Assembly (NCBI GenBank): GCA_900472295.1
Contig: UCIA01000015.1
Location: forward strand, 26,014-90,013
Length of the DNA: 64,000 nt
Direction of reading: 5' to 3'
Source of the DNA: Hyphomicrobiales bacterium
GTDB lineage: Bacteria; Pseudomonadota; Alphaproteobacteria; Rhizobiales; Rhizobiaceae
The translations under genes were made by a program, and so were the position numbers. The notes under the pieces are model-generated. The model ran no database searches. It saw only the letters and a list, made by a program, of their open reading frames with translations, and was not told the origin of the DNA. Shown here one piece after another: positions 60,762-64,000 of this stretch; positions within the stretch are counted from its first letter, which is position 1, and each line of letters starts with the position of its first letter.

Positions 60762-62369
60762 ATGACCCAACGGCTCGATGGCGACTACGACTACATCATC
60801 GTCGGCGCAGGCACCGCCGGCTGCGTGCTGGCCAATCGCCTGAGCGAAAACCCGGCAACGCGCGTGCTTCTGCTCGAGGCCGGCGGCAGCGACAATTACC
60901 ACTGGGTGCACATCCCGGTCGGCTATCTCTATTGCATCGGCAATCCGCGCACCGACTGGATGATGAAGACCGCCCCGGAAGCCGGCCTGAATGGCCGTTC
61001 GCTGGTCTATCCCCGGGGCAAGGTGCTGGGCGGCTGCACCTCGGTCAACGGCATGATCTACATGCGCGGCCAGGCGGCGGACTATGATGGCTGGCGGCAG
61101 ATGGGCAATGTCGGCTGGGGCTGGGACGATGTGCTGCCCTACTTCCTCAAATCCGAGGACCATCATGGCGGCAAGACCAAGCTGCATGGTGCCGGCGGCG
61201 AATGGAAAGTGGCGCGGCAGCGCCTGTCCTGGCCTATCCTCAACACGGTGCAGGAGGCGGCCAAGGAATTCGGCATCATGCCGCGCGAGGATTTTAACGA
61301 CGGCGACAATGAGGGGTCGGGCTTCTTCGAAGTGAACCAGAGCAATGGCGTGCGCTGGAACACAGCCAAGGCGTTCCTGCGCCCGGCGCTGCGGCGGCCC
61401 AACCTTCGGCTGGTTGTCAACGCCCATGTCGAGACGGTGCGGTTCGAGGGCAAGCGCGCGACAGGCGTCCGCTATCGCGTCGGCGGCCAAACCATCGAGG
61501 CAAAGGCCGCAAGCGAGGTGCTGCTGACCGCCGGCTCGATCAACACGCCAAAACTGCTGGAACTTTCCGGTGTCGGCCAGCCGGATCGGCTCGCCGCACT
61601 CGGCGTCGATGTGGTCCACGCCAGCGCCGATGTCGGCGAGAACCTGCAGGACCATCTGCAGATCCGCACCGTCTACAAAGTGTCGTCGGCGCTGACGCTC
61701 AACACGCTGGCCAACAGCCTGAGCGGCAAGGCGAAGATCGCGCTGCAATATGCCTTTGCCCGGTCGGGGCCGATGTCGATGGCGCCGAGCCAGTTCGGCA
61801 TGTTCTCGAAATCCGATCCGTCGATGGCGACGCCGGACCTGGAGTATCATGTCCAGCCTTTGTCGACCGACCGGCTTGGCGACCCGCTGCACCCGTTCCC
61901 GGCGATTACCATGTCGGTGTGCAATCTGCGGCCCGACAGCGTCGGCTCCGTGCATGCCACGACGCGCGAACTGGCCGTGCAGCCGGAGATCCGGCTGAAC
62001 TATCTGTCCACGGTTCGCGACCGCGAAATCGCGCTGCGCTCGGTGCGCCAGGCACGCAGCATCATGACCGCCAAGGCGCTAGAGGCCTTCCACCCGGAAG
62101 AAATCCTGCCCGGCCTCGGCCACCAGTCCGACGAGGACCTGTTGCATCAGATCGGCTCGATCGCGACGACCATCTTCCATCCTGTCGGCACCTGCCGGAT
62201 GGGCATCGACGACCGCGCCGTGGTCAGCCCTGACCTGCGCGTGACCGGTGTCGAGGGCCTGCGCGTCATCGACGCCTCGATCATGCCGCGCATCGTCTCC
62301 GGCAACACCGCCTCGCCGGTGGTGATGATCGCCGAGAAGGCGGCGGACATGATCCGCCGCCCTGCTTGA
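60762..62369 (+). CDS. GMC-family FAD oxidoreductase (choline/sugar-alcohol dehydrogenase-like)
   Basis: A 535-residue flavoprotein. YIIVGAGTAGCVLANRLSE binds FAD. PRGKVLGGCTSVNGMIYMRG is GMC signature 1, LLTAGSINTPKLLELSGVG signature 2, and HPVGTCRMG carries the catalytic His. Members oxidise primary alcohols or sugars without a nicotinamide cofactor. It lies 17 nt after the kinase and is the last gene of the operon; oxidation of the polyol before phosphorylation is a reasonable role. No signal peptide. Confidence 0.9.
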   Translation: MTQRLDGDYDYIIVGAGTAGCVLANRLSENPATRVLLLEAGGSDNYHWVHIPVGYLYCIGNPRTDWMMKTAPEAGLNGRSLVYPRGKVLGGCTSVNGMIYMRGQAADYDGWRQMGNVGWGWDDVLPYFLKSEDHHGGKTKLHGAGGEWKVARQRLSWPILNTVQEAAKEFGIMPREDFNDGDNEGSGFFEVNQSNGVRWNTAKAFLRPALRRPNLRLVVNAHVETVRFEGKRATGVRYRVGGQTIEAKAASEVLLTAGSINTPKLLELSGVGQPDRLAALGVDVVHASADVGENLQDHLQIRTVYKVSSALTLNTLANSLSGKAKIALQYAFARSGPMSMAPSQFGMFSKSDPSMATPDLEYHVQPLSTDRLGDPLHPFPAITMSVCNLRPDSVGSVHATTRELAVQPEIRLNYLSTVRDREIALRSVRQARSIMTAKALEAFHPEEILPGLGHQSDEDLLHQIGSIATTIFHPVGTCRMGIDDRAVVSPDLRVTGVEGLRVIDASIMPRIVSGNTASPVVMIAEKAADMIRRPA

Positions 62370-62390
62370 AGCTGCCGATGCCGCTTCCGC

Positions 62391-62747
62391 CTAAGACCCC
62401 GGTATGTCGTAGATCGCCCTGACCTCGATGGTGCCAAGCTCGGCCAGCGGAATGCCCTCGGCGATTTCCAGCGCCTCGTCGAGATCCACTGCGTCGATGA
62501 GGACGAAACCGAGCAGTTGCTCCTTGGTTTCGGCAAACGGACCGTCCGTGATCAGCCGCTTGCCCTGGCGCTTCCGCACCGACTTCGCCGTTGTCACCGA
62601 TTGCAGCGCCTCCGCCATGATCAGCTTGCCCTGCCGCTCCAGCGACTTGTCATAGGCCAGCGAGTCGGCGTCGAGCTTGGCCGATCGCTCGGGGGTAAGC
62701 GCGCGCAGGTCTTTCGCCTCGCCATAAACCAGACAGAGATATTTCAT
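62391..62747 (-). CDS. YCII-related (PhnB/DGPF-type) protein
   Basis: A 118-residue protein of the YCII-related dimeric alpha-beta barrel. It opens MKYLCLVYGEAKDLRALTPE and has the DGPFAETKEQLLGFVLID motif with the DGPF tetrapeptide. Such proteins often accompany ECF sigma factors, but none is adjacent. The ATG at 62747 overlaps the stop of a small upstream gene (ATGA) and has GGAG upstream. Convergent with the GMC gene. Confidence 0.9.
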   Translation of the reverse strand: MKYLCLVYGEAKDLRALTPERSAKLDADSLAYDKSLERQGKLIMAEALQSVTTAKSVRKRQGKRLITDGPFAETKEQLLGFVLIDAVDLDEALEIAEGIPLAELGTIEVRAIYDIPGS

Positions 62748-62989
62748 TTCCAGCTCCCTTGTTGAGACGAACCATAGGCGATCCCGGTGTCGCCATAGGC
62801 GATCATCAGTGTGCCGGTCGCAGCCTTGCCGGCGGCAACGTGGTCGAGCACGCAGACCGCGATGCCGATGACAGCGATCGCCGCGAGCAGCCGGCCGAAG
62901 CCGGAAGGTGTTTGGCAAACTGATGGGCAGTCGATCTTTCGCGGACCTCCCTCAGCGCCGTTCCAATGGGCAGAAAACAGATTGTTCAT
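62744..62989 (-). CDS. Small membrane protein coupled to the YCII-related gene (81 aa)
   Basis: Starts MNNLFSAHWNGAEGG at 62989, with GGAGG 7 nt upstream, and has one hydrophobic helix, GRLLAAIAVIGIAVCVLDHVAAG. Its TGA overlaps the YCII gene start in the arrangement ATGA, which implies translational coupling. The open frame extends to 63082 without another ribosome site. I do not recognise it. The excellent ribosome site and overlap are the main support. Confidence 0.65.
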   Translation of the reverse strand: MNNLFSAHWNGAEGGPRKIDCPSVCQTPSGFGRLLAAIAVIGIAVCVLDHVAAGKAATGTLMIAYGDTGIAYGSSQQGSWK

Positions 62990-63187
62990 CTCGAACCTCC
63001 ATCCGCCACGACAATCCGTGGCCGCCCGCAGGACGGCCGGCGCCGATGCAGGTCGACATTTTTGCACGCAGATTTTTTTCAATAAGATTCAGCATGGCCT
63101 CGCCGGTCGCGCGGTGGTCTTCGCCCGCGCCCGCGCTATAGTTGAGAGGAACGCCGCTTGGCCGGCGCGACAATCAAGGAGGATTTT

Positions 63188-63613
63188 ATGGACCGCACCG
63201 CAAACGCCGTCTGGAAAGGCAATCTCAAGGAAGGCAAAGGCACGCTCGACAGCCAGAGCGGCACTTTGAAAGGCACGCCCTATTCGTTCAAGGCGCGCTT
63301 CGAGGACGAAAGTGGCAAATCCGGCACCAATCCCGAAGAGCTGATCGCTGCGGCACATGCCGGCTGCTACGCCATGCAGCTGTCGCATTTCCTCGCCGAG
63401 AACGGCACGCCCGCCACCGAACTCGACGCCAAGGCGGTGGTAACGCTGGTGCCCGGCACCGGCATCACCGGCAGCGCAATTACCCTGGTCGGCAAGGTGC
63501 CGGGCATCGATGCCGCCAAGTTCAAGGAATTGGCCGAGAAGGCCAAGGCCGAGTGTCCGGTGTCGAAGGCGCTCGGGGCGATCAAGGTGTCGCTCGACGC
63601 GAAGCTGGGGTGA
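63188..63613 (+). CDS. OsmC-family peroxiredoxin
   Basis: A 141-residue organic-hydroperoxide reductase. The active-site cysteines are Cys 60 (AAHAGCYAMQLSH) and Cys 123 (ECPVSKALG). The start DRTANAVWKGNLKEGKGTL and SGTNPEELIAAAHAGC are typical of the OsmC branch rather than Ohr. It detoxifies organic peroxides in the cytoplasm. A perfect AAGGAGG lies 6 nt before the ATG at 63188. Monocistronic. Confidence 0.94.
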   Translation: MDRTANAVWKGNLKEGKGTLDSQSGTLKGTPYSFKARFEDESGKSGTNPEELIAAAHAGCYAMQLSHFLAENGTPATELDAKAVVTLVPGTGITGSAITLVGKVPGIDAAKFKELAEKAKAECPVSKALGAIKVSLDAKLG

Positions 63614-63654
63614 GACATACCACCGTCTGCGAGTACCGCTCGTAGCGAAAGCCA

Positions 63655-63834
63655 GCGCTGCCCCTCACCTGCCTGCCGGCATCCTCTCCCCGTATAGTGA
63701 CGGGGAGAGGGAAGCTGTCGCAGCCGGCCTCGCTAATCTCCAGCGTTGCCGGAAGAGCGCCAGCACTTAAGCTGCCCCTTTCTCCCCGTCACTATACGGG
63801 GAGAAATGTCCGGCAGGACAATGAGGGGCGGCGC
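63655..63834. repeat. 180-bp palindromic-ended dispersed repeat, copy C (inverted relative to A and B)
   Basis: Exactly 180 bp, beginning gcgctgcccctcac and ending gaggggcggcgc. Its core aligns with the inverse complement of copies A and B (ccggcaacgctggagatta against ttgcaacgccggagattgg in copy B). It lies 41 bp after the osmC stop and 19 bp before the stop of the next gene on the other strand. Confidence 0.88.
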
Positions 63835-63853
63835 AAACCTCCACAAGCAAGCC

Positions 63854-64000
63854 TTACGCCCCCAAAGCATCAAGCCGGGCGCGCAGGGCCGCTACTTCCT
63901 GTTCCAGCGCCTCCACCCTCGCTTCGAGATCGGAAGCAGGCATGATTTGCGCGCTCCGTTGCGCCGACAACGCAGCAACATCCACCGGTCCGGCCAGGAG
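63854..64000 (-). CDS. DUF480/YceH-like protein, C-terminal end only
   Basis: The last 48 codons of a gene that begins outside the window. The translation LLAGPVDVAALSAQR, then a short linker and the coiled-coil tail LEARVEALEQEVAALRARLD ending LGA, is characteristic of the C terminus of YceH (DUF480) proteins. No more can be said from this fragment. Confidence 0.65.
   Translation of the reverse strand, partial: LLAGPVDVAALSAQRSAQIMPASDLEARVEALEQEVAALRARLDALGA

Overview
This 64 kb window is high-GC alphaproteobacterial chromosome. It most resembles Mesorhizobium or a close relative in the Rhizobiales. The reasons are the gene content (MucR/Ros-type regulator, DUF1127 protein beside a LysR gene, HemC-HemD-mitofilin-like-HemY operon, tsaD-gpsA next to hemC, CenR-like regulator, several CUT2/BMP-type ABC importers) and several families of intergenic palindromic repeats, among them three 180-bp copies of one element. 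No tRNA, rRNA, prophage, CRISPR array or full-length insertion sequence was seen.

Layout. 1-7.1 kb: an LLM-class flavin monooxygenase, a 51-residue membrane peptide, and a BMP-family (nucleoside-type) ABC importer (5567-6592, 3892-5403, 2543-3598, 1602-2546, all minus). A small membrane-protein gene sits between 13-bp inverted repeats (6695-7110). 7.1-12.8 kb: a minus-strand locus of a tautomerase, an SMP-30 lactonase and a ribose-type (CUT2) importer. 12.9-14.9 kb: a GAF histidine kinase and NarL-type regulator, divergent from a plus-strand carbohydrate module (15.2-20.7 kb) of GH15 glucoamylase, gnd, zwf and a ROK/polyphosphate-glucokinase-like kinase. 20.9-26.8 kb: Ros/MucR regulator, aminotransferase, MFS exporter, quinone reductase/TetR divergent pair with a clear operator, cyclase-FHA protein and a hydrolase remnant. 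26.9-33.0 kb: heme operon (hemC, hemD, mitofilin-like, hemY, TerB-like, glutamine amidotransferase). 33.1-37.2 kb: tsaD, gpsA, YciI, EVE, methyltransferase, DUF1761. 37.2-50.6 kb: LysR/DUF1127, L,D-transpeptidase, CenR-like regulator, cyclic-nucleotide-binding protein, xthA, LolA-like protein, ftsK, amtB-glnK, tesB, a UbiH-family hydroxylase and a membrane-anchored protein.

50.6-62.4 kb is the most distinctive locus: a plus-strand operon with a recognisable promoter and operator. It encodes a CUT2 sugar importer, a SorC-family regulator, an aldo/keto reductase, a GlpD-like FAD dehydrogenase, a DhnA/LsrF-type class I aldolase, an LyxK-like FGGY kinase and a GMC oxidoreductase. Together they could import a sugar or polyol, phosphorylate it, oxidise it to a ketose phosphate and cleave it. 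I do not recognise this enzyme set as one of the standard erythritol, ribitol or xylitol loci. The window ends with a YCII-domain protein coupled to a small membrane protein, an OsmC peroxidase, a third 180-bp repeat and the tail of a DUF480 (YceH) gene.

All functional names come from reading translated sequence by eye; no database search was run. Start codons were chosen from Shine-Dalgarno spacing, so several differ from the longest open frame.
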